Source: Flavobacterium defluvii (GTDB lineage Bacteria > Bacteroidota > Bacteroidia > Flavobacteriales > Flavobacteriaceae). From it: a DNA stretch of 64,000 nt. A program made the position numbers and the translations under genes. Positions 7,978 through 18,500 of this stretch are shown piece by piece (position 1 is the stretch's first letter; every line of letters starts with the position of its first letter). Location of the stretch: positions 1 to 64,000 of the forward strand of contig NZ_FQWC01000009.1 in NCBI RefSeq assembly GCF_900129555.1. Direction: 5' to 3'. Under the pieces are notes generated by a model. It had not been told where the DNA came from and made no database searches. It saw only the letters and a program-made list of their open reading frames with translations.

Positions 7978-9783
7978 TTAATTCTGATATTCCTTTTTCT
8001 TTTTAGCATACCAATCCTGCATAATATAAAACGCTTTTTTCTTTTCGCCATCATTTGAAATTAGGCCTTTACGATTGTAACCGTCCTGAATTCCCGGAAG
8101 CAGTCTTTTTGGAGATCTAAAATCGACTAAAATCCAAGGACTTGTTCCGCTTAGATGTGGAATCTTTTCAATCATTTTTAAATTCTGAATGTATAAATAT
8201 TCTTGATATTCCTCTGTCCAGCGTTCGTTTTTTTCTCCGTGAAAACCAGCTTTTGCATCGCCTCCAAATTCAGAAACAACAATAGGTTTATTGTATTTAG
8301 ATTTCCATGTTATTTTCTCAGCATCTTCCAAATTTCCGCCGTACCAGCCCAAATATTGATTAAAAGCCACGACATCTAAAACTTCACCAATAGGATCATC
8401 AATAGTTTCTTTTTTGGTTAATAAAGCAGCGCTGATTAATCTTGTATTGTCTAATGATCTGGTGTGTGATGCTAAATTTTTAATGAACGTATTTCTAGCA
8501 TCTGAAATTGGAGTTTCATTTGCCATTGACCAAATAATAATACTCGCTCTATTTTTATCTCTTGTAATAGAAGCAGTTAATTGATCTTCGGCATTTTTAT
8601 AGGTGTTTTCATTTTTAAATTCTACTGTCCAGTAAACTGGGATTTCTTCCCAAACCATTAAACCCAATTTATCAGCTTCTCTAACCATGTTTTCGTTATG
8701 CGGATAATGTGCCAGACGTACATAATTACATCCTAATTCTTTCGCCCAGTTTAATAAACGTAAAGCATCTTCTACAGAATTTGCACGCCCGCCTTTTCCA
8801 TTTTCTTCGTGAATTGAAATTCCTCGCAAAAAGACTGGTTTTCCGTTCAGTAGGATTTGATCTTCTTTGGTTTCAATAGTTCTAAAACCAATCTGATCGT
8901 TTAATTTTTTTCCGTTGAAATCAACAGTAACATTATACAATTTCGGATTTTCTGGCGACCAGTATGAGATTTTTTTAGTTGGAATTTCGAAATTTAAAAT
9001 TCCGCTGTTATCCGCTTTTCCTTTAAAATTGATTTTTAATTCAGGAATAGAAATCGAAATATTATTTTTTGAAGCCTCTAAATTATTGATTTTAATAAAA
9101 CCAGAAATAACATTGGCATTGCCTTTTTTCAGCTGGATAATGTAATCTTCCACAAATGATGATTCTTCTTCAATTAAAGTTACATTGCGCGTGATTCCGC
9201 CATAATTCCACCAATCGGTGTTTACGGTTGGAACATCTTCTTTATGACGTGTATTGTCAACTTTAATTACTAAATAATTTCCAGTAGGTCTTACGATTGA
9301 AGTCACTTCGTAATTAAAAGGAGTAAAACCGCCTTCATGTGTGCCAAGTTTTTTTCCATTCAAATAAACATCAGCTTTATAATTGATAGCACCTAAATAT
9401 AAAAACAGACGTTTATTAGCCGCTAAATTGTAATCAAAAGACTTTTTAAACCAAACATTTCCTTCATAATATTTCAGTTCTGTTACCTGCGAATTCCAAT
9501 CACCAGGTATGTTGATTGCAGGCGATTTATCAAAATCATATTCAACTAATTCTTGTTTGTTTTGAGCATGGTAATTTGTGAAAAAGGCCCCTTTTGCAGG
9601 TTTTTCACTTTTGTCATATTGATCAAGGTGAAAGCTGTAAAAACCTGTTTGATAAGGATCAATAATATAATTCCAAACTCCGTTTAAAGATGTGGTATTT
9701 CTATTTGGAACATTGGAAATTAAACCTTGTGATTGTCCGGCATAAAATGTGGTTAGTAGTAGTAATGTTAGGATTTTTTTCAT
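7978..9783 (-). CDS. GH2 glycosidase, probable beta-glucuronidase
   Basis: The product is a retaining glycosidase removing terminal beta-linked sugars. Order: signal peptide, sugar-binding sandwich (about 30-180), immunoglobulin-like domain, TIM barrel. The barrel carries YVRLAHYPHNENM, the acid/base in SMANETP and the nucleophile in VSEFGGDAKAG. Near residue 570 of 601 it has NRKG, the NxKG motif that contacts the uronate carboxylate in characterised beta-glucuronidases. The start at 9783 (MKKILTLLLL) was chosen over an upstream ATG at 9813 because it begins the signal peptide. It is the last gene of a minus-strand set containing GH2, GH88, SusD and SusC. It is inferred to release glucuronic acid in the periplasm; exact linkage is unknown. 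Confidence 0.92.
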   Translation of the reverse strand: MKKILTLLLLTTFYAGQSQGLISNVPNRNTTSLNGVWNYIIDPYQTGFYSFHLDQYDKSEKPAKGAFFTNYHAQNKQELVEYDFDKSPAINIPGDWNSQVTELKYYEGNVWFKKSFDYNLAANKRLFLYLGAINYKADVYLNGKKLGTHEGGFTPFNYEVTSIVRPTGNYLVIKVDNTRHKEDVPTVNTDWWNYGGITRNVTLIEEESSFVEDYIIQLKKGNANVISGFIKINNLEASKNNISISIPELKINFKGKADNSGILNFEIPTKKISYWSPENPKLYNVTVDFNGKKLNDQIGFRTIETKEDQILLNGKPVFLRGISIHEENGKGGRANSVEDALRLLNWAKELGCNYVRLAHYPHNENMVREADKLGLMVWEEIPVYWTVEFKNENTYKNAEDQLTASITRDKNRASIIIWSMANETPISDARNTFIKNLASHTRSLDNTRLISAALLTKKETIDDPIGEVLDVVAFNQYLGWYGGNLEDAEKITWKSKYNKPIVVSEFGGDAKAGFHGEKNERWTEEYQEYLYIQNLKMIEKIPHLSGTSPWILVDFRSPKRLLPGIQDGYNRKGLISNDGEKKKAFYIMQDWYAKKKKEYQN

Positions 9784-9826
9784 TCTTATTAGTTGTTTTT
9801 GTGTAATATGCAAATATGTTTTATAA

Positions 9827-9904
9827 CCGCAAACAGCGCTATGGTTTACGCAAGGTTCGCAAAGTTTTGCGTTCTTTGCGTTTTCCTTTGCGACCTTTGC
9901 AGTT
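9827..9904. repeat. cgcaaag-type inverted-repeat element between the two GH2 genes
   Basis: ACCGCAAACAGCGC and CGCAAGGTTCGCAAAG are followed by TTGCGTTCTTTGCG and TTTGCGACCTTTGCAG, folding back on each other. It belongs to the same word family as the elements at 2853-3110 and 45000-45095. Confidence 0.6.
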
Positions 9905-9909
9905 AAATG

Positions 9910-12318
9910 TTAAGGTTCAATTTTCAAATATTCTCCTTTAAAACTCTGATTCAAAGCTGTCATTTCAATCGGATTTCCCGAACCATCAGGAATAACTTCT
10001 ATCGACGCTTTTCCGTTTGCCATTTTTATCGATTCACTTCCCGTTGGTGTTCCTTGGTTTTTCATTGTTTTTCCGCCTTTTAAACATTGAAAATAAACGC
10101 TTTCCTCATAATCCAGACAACGTAAATTATTATTGTCAATTGCAATTGCCGTAACCAGATAATTGCCATTTTTCAGTTTTTCTGAAGATAATTGCAAAGA
10201 CGAAGCCGTATCATTTTTTGTGAAACGATAATTTACCTTTATAGTATCTGAAACCGTTTTTCCATCTTTAGTTTTACCAATGGCAATCAGCGTATTATCT
10301 CCTTTTTTAAAGTTAACATCCCAAGTTAATCCGTTTGCAGGATATAGCGAAAGATTTCTTTGTTTTTCTCCAAGTGATTTTCCGTCGTGAAATAGTGTAA
10401 CTCGCTCACAATTACTGAAAACGTTTATTGTTCTTGGCAAATTTTCTGGTCCCTGGCGTTCTGTCCAAGTGTGCGATTCGATGTAAGCAAAAGGTGCTTT
10501 TGCCCAATAACTTTTAAAAACGTAATATGCATCTTTCGGATTTCCGTTTCGGTCAACCAAACCTTTTTGGTTCATGTACGGAATATCGTCTTCAGGACGT
10601 AACGGCGTTGCAAAATCCTTAAATGCCCATTGAACATTTCCCACAAACTCCGGGTCATTCTCGGATATATGCAAATGCCAGTCAAATAAATCAACGATAT
10701 AATTTTCGCTCCAATCACCAATTTGGGCAATATTCGCAACTTTAGTCTGTACAATAGCCTCTTCCCAGCCCTCGGCTTTTATAACATTTTCACCTGTTAC
10801 CGGATTTTCGCTGTGACGCCCAACGTGACTATCGCCGCCATATTCGGCATGAATGAAATGTTTGTATTCTTTTTTGTAAACGTCAATTGCTTTTTGGTAA
10901 CTTTTGTAACTTCCGGAATACCAGCCAGACCAGATAGAGGGAGAGAAGACATCTACAATATGCGAACCTTCATAATATTTCCTGATTGCGGTTTTTCGGG
11001 TTGGATCCAGTTTATGCGCCATGTCATTTAATTCCGTTAAAAAGACATTGGTTTTTTCGGTATTATCTCCGTTAGGAAAATCCGGAAGCCAGTTCATTTC
11101 GTTTCCAAGCGACCAAATTATAATACTCGGATGATTGCAATTTTGATTGATGATTTCTACCAGCATATTTTTAGTATTCGTCTGCCAAAGTTCATCGCCA
11201 ATTCCGCCGCGGCACCACGGCAATTCATCCCAAACCAAAAGGCCAAGTTCATCACAGGCTTTATAGATTTCAGGATCTTGAGGATAATGTGCCAAACGAA
11301 CAAAATTAGCGCCCATATCTTTTATCGATTTCATATCGGCCCAATGTTGTGCATTGCTCATCGCTGCGCCAACCCCGGCTTGTTCTTCATGACGGTGTGT
11401 TCCGCGAATCAATAATCTTTTTCCATTTAAATAAAAAGGACCGTGATCTTTAAACTCAAACCATCTAAAACCTACTTTTTCAGAAACGCTGTCTCTGATT
11501 TGATTTTTTTCTGATAAAACAGCTGTTAAAGAATATAAATTCGGTTTTTCGGTATCCCAAAGTTCCGGGTTTTTGATGTTTTCGAATGTTATTGTCGAAG
11601 TTTTATCTGAAACAGAAATAGTTTTACTCATTACTTTTTTCCCTTTCGGATTTTTGAGTATTACGGTTAACGATAAATCTTTAAAATTGTCAGGATTCAC
11701 AAAAGAAGAAACAATTTGTACCGAAGCTTTTTTTGCCGAAACTTCCGGCGTTGTAATCTTCAAATTATCAATATGGTTTTTGTATTTTGAAACTAACCAA
11801 ACATCGCGCGTGATTCCGCCATAAATAAAGAAATCACTTTTTTGAGACGGAATAATTTCGATATCGTAACTATTGTCAACACGAACAAAAATATCGTTGT
11901 TTCCTTCTTTAATAAAATTGGTAATGTCTATAGAAAAGCCAATATAACCGCCAATGTGTCCGCCGGCTTCTTTTCCGTTTACGTACACTTTTGTGGTAAT
12001 ATTTGACCCTTCAAAGTATAAAGAATAGACACGGTTTTTATCAATATTCGAAATATTCAATTTCTTTTGATACCAGCTTGCATCGCGACGATAACCCGGA
12101 TATAAATCTGTTGCATCTTCGGCATTCCAGGTATGAGGTAAATTTAATGAAGTCCAGTTCGTGGCTTTTTGTGCTTCATTTAGGTTTGATGTATGGTTTT
12201 CAAGATATAACCAATTGTCATTAATATTCATCTTTGTCTGAGCAAAAGAGCTGCTCAGACAAATCTGAAAAAAAACAAAAAGCGCAAAAATTGAAAAAGT
12301 TTTATTTGGTTTATTCAT
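9910..12318 (-). CDS. GH2 glycosidase, larger paralogue (beta-glucuronidase or beta-galactosidase type)
   Basis: The 802-aa protein has a signal peptide ending SSSFAQ, a sugar-binding domain with NLPHTWNAEDA, an Ig-like domain, and a TIM barrel with FVRLAHYPQDPE, acid/base E in WSLGNEMN and nucleophile E in IHAEYGGDSHVG. NQKG near residue 583 again fits the NxKG pattern linked to uronate binding, though similar NxKG strings can occur in other GH2 members. A C-terminal extension of about 200 residues holds beta-sandwich domains typical of Bacteroidota GH2 enzymes. It lies between the smaller GH2 and GH88 genes on one strand. A beta-glucuronidase or beta-galactosidase acting on side chains or oligosaccharide ends of the same polymer is the best inference. 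Confidence 0.9.
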   Translation of the reverse strand: MNKPNKTFSIFALFVFFQICLSSSFAQTKMNINDNWLYLENHTSNLNEAQKATNWTSLNLPHTWNAEDATDLYPGYRRDASWYQKKLNISNIDKNRVYSLYFEGSNITTKVYVNGKEAGGHIGGYIGFSIDITNFIKEGNNDIFVRVDNSYDIEIIPSQKSDFFIYGGITRDVWLVSKYKNHIDNLKITTPEVSAKKASVQIVSSFVNPDNFKDLSLTVILKNPKGKKVMSKTISVSDKTSTITFENIKNPELWDTEKPNLYSLTAVLSEKNQIRDSVSEKVGFRWFEFKDHGPFYLNGKRLLIRGTHRHEEQAGVGAAMSNAQHWADMKSIKDMGANFVRLAHYPQDPEIYKACDELGLLVWDELPWCRGGIGDELWQTNTKNMLVEIINQNCNHPSIIIWSLGNEMNWLPDFPNGDNTEKTNVFLTELNDMAHKLDPTRKTAIRKYYEGSHIVDVFSPSIWSGWYSGSYKSYQKAIDVYKKEYKHFIHAEYGGDSHVGRHSENPVTGENVIKAEGWEEAIVQTKVANIAQIGDWSENYIVDLFDWHLHISENDPEFVGNVQWAFKDFATPLRPEDDIPYMNQKGLVDRNGNPKDAYYVFKSYWAKAPFAYIESHTWTERQGPENLPRTINVFSNCERVTLFHDGKSLGEKQRNLSLYPANGLTWDVNFKKGDNTLIAIGKTKDGKTVSDTIKVNYRFTKNDTASSLQLSSEKLKNGNYLVTAIAIDNNNLRCLDYEESVYFQCLKGGKTMKNQGTPTGSESIKMANGKASIEVIPDGSGNPIEMTALNQSFKGEYLKIEP

Positions 12319-12328
12319 AGTTTTTTTT

Positions 12329-12415
12329 AGGTTCTGAGGTTCTAAGATTCTGAGGTTCTAAGATTCTGAGGCTAAAAATCTTAGTCCCTCAGCACCTTAG
12401 CAGCTTAGTACCTTT
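12329..12415. repeat. Short gap filled by direct and inverted GGTTCTAAGATTCTGA-type repeats
   Basis: Three tandem units of the type GGTTCTAAGATTCTGA are followed by complementary words (CTTAGTCCCTCAGCACC, CTTAGCAGCTTAG). This can form a hairpin between the GH88 and GH2 genes within the operon. Confidence 0.55.
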
Positions 12416-12416
12416 G

Positions 12417-13586
12417 TTACTTCTTTCTTAATAATGCTTCCAGAAAATAATAGTCGGCGTAAATTATTGGTTCGTCAATTTCATCGTGTTTTGGCCAGTT
12501 TCCGGTACTGTGATCAAATAGGAAAGGAGCCTTAATTTTAGAATCTAAAATATATTTTTCAGTTTGTACAGATGCCATTAGTTTATCGGCGAAAGCCAGA
12601 TAACTTTTATTATTTGTATACGTGTACAATTCATATAAACCTGATGCCATAACCATTGCGGCAGAAACATCACGAGGCGAATTTGGAATGGCCGGATCTT
12701 TTAAATCCCAATACGGAATTCCGTCTTCAGGAAGGTTTTTATTGGTCATAAAAAACTTTGCTGTGGCTTCGGCTTGTTTTAAATAGGCAGGATCTTTTGT
12801 GTATCGGTATGACATTGTAAATCCGTAAACCGCCCAGCCTTGTCCGCGTGCCCAAACTGAATCGTCATTAAAACCTTGTAAAGTAGTTTTCTTTCTAACT
12901 TCGCCCGTATTCGGATTATAATCAATTACGTGATAACAAGAGTTGTCTTCTCTAAACTGATTTTTTAAAGTTGTGTTGGCGTGCTGAATCGCAATGTCGC
13001 GATATTTTGGATTTCCGGATAATTTGGATGCTTCAAAAAGCAATTCCAGATTCATCATATTGTCGATGATAACCGGATAATCCCAAATTTCTTTGTTGAA
13101 ATCCCAGGAACGAATCGAACCCACTTTTGGATTAAACCTTGTGCATAAAGTTTCGGCGCCTTTAATAATTACTGCTTCGTATTCTTTCTTGTTTTCCACT
13201 TTCAGCGCTTCTCCAAAACTGCAAAACACTTTAAAACCTACGTCATGCGAATTACTGTTGACACTTTCCTTTTTGCTGAAAGGCGTCCATTTTTGAGCTT
13301 GTTCTTTGTATTTTGAATCGCCTGTAAGCTGGTATAAATGCCAAAGATTTCCGGCAAAAAAACCGCTTGTCCAGTCTCTCGACGGAACTTTGCGAATTTC
13401 ATTGGTTTTGATATTCATGCTTCTTGGCATCGACATCGAATCTACCGGATAATCGAGCAGCATTTTATAACGCTCTTCGAGTAAATTATTTGATGCTGTA
13501 CTTTTTGTTTGATGATTAACCCCAGATTTGCACGCTGTTACCAGCGATGCAAACCCCAGGATTAAAATGAAACTAACTTTATTCAT
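12417..13586 (-). CDS. GH88 unsaturated glucuronyl hydrolase, lipoprotein
   Basis: GH88 enzymes hydrate and release the 4,5-unsaturated uronic acid that polysaccharide lyases leave at the non-reducing end. The (alpha/alpha)6 barrel features are RDWTSGFFAGNLW, the catalytic-type aspartates in SHDVGF (about D115) and VIIDNMMNLELL (about D175), and WARGQGWAVYGFTMSYRYT. The 389-aa length is standard. LVTAC at residues 15-19 is a lipobox, so the enzyme is probably membrane-anchored. It implies that a lyase acts upstream of it; the beta-helix protein at 23147-24778 is a candidate. GH88 versus the related GH105 was chosen on the SHDVGF/DNMMN pattern. Confidence 0.92.
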   Translation of the reverse strand: MNKVSFILILGFASLVTACKSGVNHQTKSTASNNLLEERYKMLLDYPVDSMSMPRSMNIKTNEIRKVPSRDWTSGFFAGNLWHLYQLTGDSKYKEQAQKWTPFSKKESVNSNSHDVGFKVFCSFGEALKVENKKEYEAVIIKGAETLCTRFNPKVGSIRSWDFNKEIWDYPVIIDNMMNLELLFEASKLSGNPKYRDIAIQHANTTLKNQFREDNSCYHVIDYNPNTGEVRKKTTLQGFNDDSVWARGQGWAVYGFTMSYRYTKDPAYLKQAEATAKFFMTNKNLPEDGIPYWDLKDPAIPNSPRDVSAAMVMASGLYELYTYTNNKSYLAFADKLMASVQTEKYILDSKIKAPFLFDHSTGNWPKHDEIDEPIIYADYYFLEALLRKK

Positions 13587-13634
13587 ACTACTAATTAATC
13601 AAATTTTTAGTTTCTATACTAAATTTTAGACGCG

Positions 13635-13825
13635 GATTTTAGCGGATTTTTTTCTCTCGCAGATTTGGCAGATTTGGCTGATTTTTCTATTTCCAGCACA
13701 TTAAAAATGTTTTTTAATTCAATCTGCTTAATCTGTCAAATCTGCGAGAGACAAATTATTAGTGACATAAAAAATCCGTTCAAATCTGCGCTTTCGCAAA
13801 GCGAATCTGTAAAATCCGCGTTCAA
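13635..13825. repeat. GCGGATTT / TCTGCGAGAG inverted-repeat element
   Basis: TCTCTCGCAGATTTGGCAG (from 13652) and the complementary AATCTGTCAAATCTGCGAGA (to about 13750) flank an AT-rich core. Outer words GCGGATTTTAGCGGATTT and AAATCCGCG extend the palindrome. It lies between susD and GH88, inside the apparent operon. Related words recur at 24835-25036 and 29144-29233. Confidence 0.65.
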
Positions 13826-13841
13826 TAATAATTGTTTTAAA

Positions 13842-15362
13842 TTAATAACCAGGATTATTTGGTTTTAAATTTGGATTTATTGCCAGTTCTGTTCCCGGAA
13901 GCGGCCACAAATAATCTTTGTCAGGATTAAAATTGGCATGTGGTTCTAATCCATTCGGACCAAATACTTCAGGACCATTTTTCAATCTTTTGATATCGTA
14001 CCATCTTACATATTCAAATGCCAGTTCTAATCTTCTTTCGTCAATAACCATTTTTTTGAAATCAGCTTTTGACAAACCTGGCGTTACATTTGCCGGAAAA
14101 GAAACCTGCTTTCCTGCTTTATTTCTTGCTCTTGCACGAACTCGGTTTACATAACCATCGGCTTCTGTAGTTCCCGGATTAATTTCGTTTAAGGCTTCAG
14201 CTGCAGTCAGTAAAACTTCGGCATAACGCATTGTGATATAATTATGCTGAGAAGTTCTTCCGTTTGCACCTGCTTTTCCCGGAAAACGGAAATACTTTGC
14301 AATGTGCGGACGCGGTGCTTTTTCGTTATCACTTGAAGGATAAACCTGCAATGATCCGCCCGGACCGGTTTTCTTTCTGATAATGGTATCAAAACTTACT
14401 GCTCGTCTGTAATCTCTTTGATCCCAAGTATTAAACACTTTTAATGACGGAACTGCAACAGAAAATCCCTGCCCGTAGCTGTAACTGTCATCTTTTAACG
14501 AACCTGTAAAAAACGCGGTATAATCCTGACCGTAATTTCCTGATGTTAAGTTATTAAAATCTACTGTAAATAAAGGTTCTTTTAATGAAGCAGCTTTTGT
14601 AGCATTGAACAAATCCTGAAAATCGGCATCAAGACCTAAACCAAATTTTGTTTCATTTGTAATAACATATTTAGCTTCGTCATACGCTTTTTGATACTGA
14701 CCCAAAGTTAAATAAACAGAAGCTAAATATCCTGCTGCAGTTCCTTTTCCGGGAACGGCTTTTACTTTTGGTTTATCTTCCAGCCATTGTTTTGCAAACT
14801 CAAGATCAGCAATGATTTTTAGGTAAACGTCGGCTTCTTTTGTTTTTCCGATAGAATTTACCTGAGAAACATCATTCACCACAAAATCAATGTATGGAAT
14901 ATCGCCAAAAAGACGAACTAAATGATAGTAAGTAAATGCTCTTGCAAAGTATGCCTGTGCTACAATTGCGTTTACTTTTGCAGGATCTCCCGGTGTCTTT
15001 TTAGCACCTTCAATCGCTTGATTTGCCGCTGTAATAATGACATACGACTGCGGCCAGAAGTTTGCCACAAGTGCATTTGTATCGTTCATCGACATGTCAT
15101 TTACATCGATACGTGCCGCCTGAGTCGTTCTGTCGCCAATGTCCGCCATATCATCGCGAAGCATTAAAGCGATAGTAAATTCTCTTCCCCAATAATTATT
15201 GTGCGCGATGTTGGCAAAAGCTCCGTTTACAGCGGCCTGCAAATCATCGGTATTGTTGAAGAAGTTTTCCGGGCGAATGATTCCTACCGGTTTTTCTTCC
15301 AAATCAGAACAGCTAAAAAAGGTCAGTGTTCCTAAGAATAGAAATGCTATATATTTTTTCAT
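13842..15362 (-). CDS. SusD/RagB-type glycan-binding outer-membrane lipoprotein (PUL 1)
   Basis: SusD proteins cap SusC transporters and capture glycan at the cell surface. The start at 15362 (MKKYIAFLFLGTLTFFSCSD) was chosen because it begins the lipoprotein signal with lipobox FFSC; 31 upstream in-frame codons run into a repeat. Typical SusD features are VNGAFANIAHNNYWGRE, TPR-like helices with AQAYFARAFTYYHLVRLFGDIPY, and the C-terminal RYAEVLLTAAEALNEIN, DERRLELAFEYVRWYDIKR and YLWPLP. The 506-aa length is normal. It lies downstream of susC, separated by 200 bp that hold a repeat element. Ligand specificity is not readable, but the adjoining enzymes point to a uronic-acid polymer. Confidence 0.95.
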   Translation of the reverse strand: MKKYIAFLFLGTLTFFSCSDLEEKPVGIIRPENFFNNTDDLQAAVNGAFANIAHNNYWGREFTIALMLRDDMADIGDRTTQAARIDVNDMSMNDTNALVANFWPQSYVIITAANQAIEGAKKTPGDPAKVNAIVAQAYFARAFTYYHLVRLFGDIPYIDFVVNDVSQVNSIGKTKEADVYLKIIADLEFAKQWLEDKPKVKAVPGKGTAAGYLASVYLTLGQYQKAYDEAKYVITNETKFGLGLDADFQDLFNATKAASLKEPLFTVDFNNLTSGNYGQDYTAFFTGSLKDDSYSYGQGFSVAVPSLKVFNTWDQRDYRRAVSFDTIIRKKTGPGGSLQVYPSSDNEKAPRPHIAKYFRFPGKAGANGRTSQHNYITMRYAEVLLTAAEALNEINPGTTEADGYVNRVRARARNKAGKQVSFPANVTPGLSKADFKKMVIDERRLELAFEYVRWYDIKRLKNGPEVFGPNGLEPHANFNPDKDYLWPLPGTELAINPNLKPNNPGY

Positions 15363-15400
15363 AATATTTTTTTTAGGCTTGTTGGTTGTAATTAATTTAA

Positions 15401-15530
15401 AACACATAGAAACATAGTTTAACATTCTCAAATAAAGGTGTTTCACAAAACACACATAGAAAGCTATGTGTTAGAAACATGTTTCTTTTTATATTCTTTC
15501 GTATACATAAAATCTATGTTTCTATGTGTT
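15401..15530. repeat. Palindrome-ended intergenic element, copy 1 (130 bp)
   Basis: It begins AACACATAGAAACATA and ends with the perfect complement TATGTTTCTATGTGTT. Inside are GGTGTTTCAC and a second ACACATAG/CTATGTGT pair. It lies between susC and susD. Four related copies occur at 23011, 27283, 35957 and 52833. Confidence 0.85.
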
Positions 15531-15562
15531 AAATGATATTACACTCAGCAAAGATTAATAGA

Positions 15563-18500
15563 TTAGAATTTTACATTAAGACCCATTGTAAACGTTCTTA
15601 CGTTTGGATATCCGCCATAATCTAATCCTAAGTAAGTGTTACTTCTTGCATTAGTGTCATTTAAGTAGCTTGTTTCAGGATCTGTTCCCGGATAGTTTGT
15701 AATGGTCCAGATGTTTTGCGCACTCACATAAAAACGAACTTTACTCAATCCCATTTTCGAAACAATGTTTTCATCTAAGCTGTATCCTAAAGAGATATTT
15801 TTTAAACGAATGTAGCTTCCGTCATAAACAAATCTTGAGGTAACTCTTTTTGTTCTGGCCGCATTTTTAGGAACATTTGTATCTGTGTGTGTTGGTGTCC
15901 AGGAGTCTAAAACTTCAGTAGTAGCATTGTTGTTTCCAGATGCTAATTCCATTAAAGTATAGTTTAAGATTTCTCCTCCTTCTGAACCTTGGAAGAAAAT
16001 ATTCAAATCAAGATTTTTGTATGTAAAATCATTGTTTAAACCAAAGATGAAATCTGGATTCGGATTTCCGATAATTGTTTTATCCTGAGAATCTAATTTT
16101 CCGTCGCCATTATAATCTCTGAATTTTTCGCCACCCGCAGTTGTTTCGAAGTTTCCTGGCAAAACAGTTTCTCCCTGCTGAATTACACCATCATAAATAA
16201 ATCCAAAGAAAGAACCAACCGGCTGTCCAACTCTTAAAATCTGTGATTCTGTTGCCAAAAAATGACCCGGAGCCGAGTTAATCAATAAATCTTTGTTATC
16301 AGCTAATTTCAATACTTTGTTTTTGTTTGAAGAAATATTGAAACTTGTATTCCATGTAAAATCCTGACCAATAAAGTTTTTAGAATTAATTCCCAATTCC
16401 CAGCCTTTATTTTCTAATTCTCCAACGTTTTGAAGCTGAGAAGCAATTCCTGAAACTCCCGGAAGCGGTCTGTTGAATAATAAATCTTTTGTGATCGTTT
16501 TATAATAATCGGCTGTAATGCTGATTCTGTTGTCAAATAAACCTAAATCAATACCATAATCCTGCTGATAAGATGTTTCCCATTTTAAGTTCGGATTATC
16601 TAATGAAGTTAACTGCACCGCATTTGTAATTACGTCACCGCTTACATAATAAATTTCAGAAAATCTCGAAAGCGTAGAGTAAGCACCAATTGATGGATTT
16701 CCGGTTGCTCCGTAACTTGCTCTTAATTTAAGATTTGAAATCGTTTTGCTGTCTTTTAAGAAGTTTTCTTTACCAATATTCCATCCAATTGCTCCAGAAG
16801 GAAAAGTTCCGTATTTGTAGTTTTTACTAAAGCTTGAAGAACCATCTCGTCTGGCCGTAAAGGTTAGTAAATATTTATCATCATAATCAAAATTCAGCCT
16901 TCCGAAAGCAGAAATCAATTCAGTTTCAGATAAATTAGAATCTGGTTTTAAAAATACTGTTCCTGCACCAAGATTTCTGTATGAATTTGTATTCGTTAAA
17001 AATCCTCTTGAAGCCGCATACGAACTTTCATTTTTGTTTTTTTGATATGAATAACCACCAAGAACCGTTAAAACTCCTTTGTCGATAATTTCACGTTTAA
17101 AAGTCAAATAATTCTCTGTTAAGAAAGAAGAAAATCTGGTGTTGTTTACAGAAGCTTCTCCTTTGATATTTTTTCCTGCTATTAAAGTGGAAGGTATAAA
17201 TCTTCCTGTTTGAGAATTATTATCGGTTAAACCTAAAGTCGTTTTAAAATCTAAATCTTTTGTGATTTTGTATTGAGCAAAGAAATTATTTCTGTTGATG
17301 ATTGAAACCGTTTCCAGAATGTTTTCCATTGCCGTTGCATATGGATTGTCAATATCGTCACCAATAGGCGCTGTTGTTGTATACGTTCCGTCTTCGTTAT
17401 AGATTCCTTTATCCGGCATAAATCTGTAAGCCGATGCAATTACACCCGCAGCTCCCGTTCCTCCGGCACCTGTTTGGCTCACAATTCCGTCTTTGTTTTG
17501 TTTGCTTGTAAAAGTGTTTAAACCCACTTTAAATTTTGGAGATAAATCGGCTTCAAGATTAGCAACAATCGTATATCTGTCAATTCCTGAATTAATTACA
17601 ACACCATTTTGGTTAAAATACGTTCCAGAAACATAATATTTCACCGTATCTGAACCTCCGGAAAATGATAATTGCGTATTCGAAATCATTCCGTCACGAT
17701 AAATCAAGTCTTGCCAGTCTGTATTTGCAGGACCTTGTGTGTGCGTTGTAAAGCTTTTTCTGTACGCCGCAAACTGATCTGCATCTAATAAATCCAGTTT
17801 ATTATTTACTGTTTGCACAGAAGTAGAGTTACTGAATTCAATTACTGGTTTTCCCGGTTTTCCTTTTTTAGTAGTAACCATAATAACCCCGTTTGATCCT
17901 CTTGAACCGTAAATAGCAGTCGCCGAAGCATCTTTTAAAACTTCAATAGAAGCAATATCCTGAGGTGCCGGCATCGAAACTCCCGCAAAACCGTCAACCA
18001 CAACAAGTGCATCACCGCTGGCATTAATAGAAGTTCCTCCACGAACCCTGATTTTTACAGGAGCTCCCGGTTCACCACCATTATTCGTTTGTACCGAAAC
18101 CCCGGCTGCACGGCCTTGTAAAGCCTGCTCTGCACTAAGAACCGGATAAGCCGTTAACTCTTTTGCCGTTACAGAAGATACAGAACCTGTAATGTCGCTT
18201 TTTTTACGGGTTCCATAACCCACAACTACCACTTCGTCAAGAGTTTTGGTATCTGGTTTTAAACTTACGTTGATTGCAGTTTTGTTTCCAACCGGAATTT
18301 CAACAGTTTGATATCCTACGAAATTAAAAACTAAAACAGCATTTTTTTCTGAAACAAAAACAGTATAATTTCCATCCATATCCGTCGTTGCCCCAACAGA
18401 AGAATTCTTGATATAGACATTGGCACCAGGAAGCCCCAGTAAATCTTCACTTGAAGTTACCTTTCCGGAAACTTTTCGTTCCTGTGCACTCATCATGATA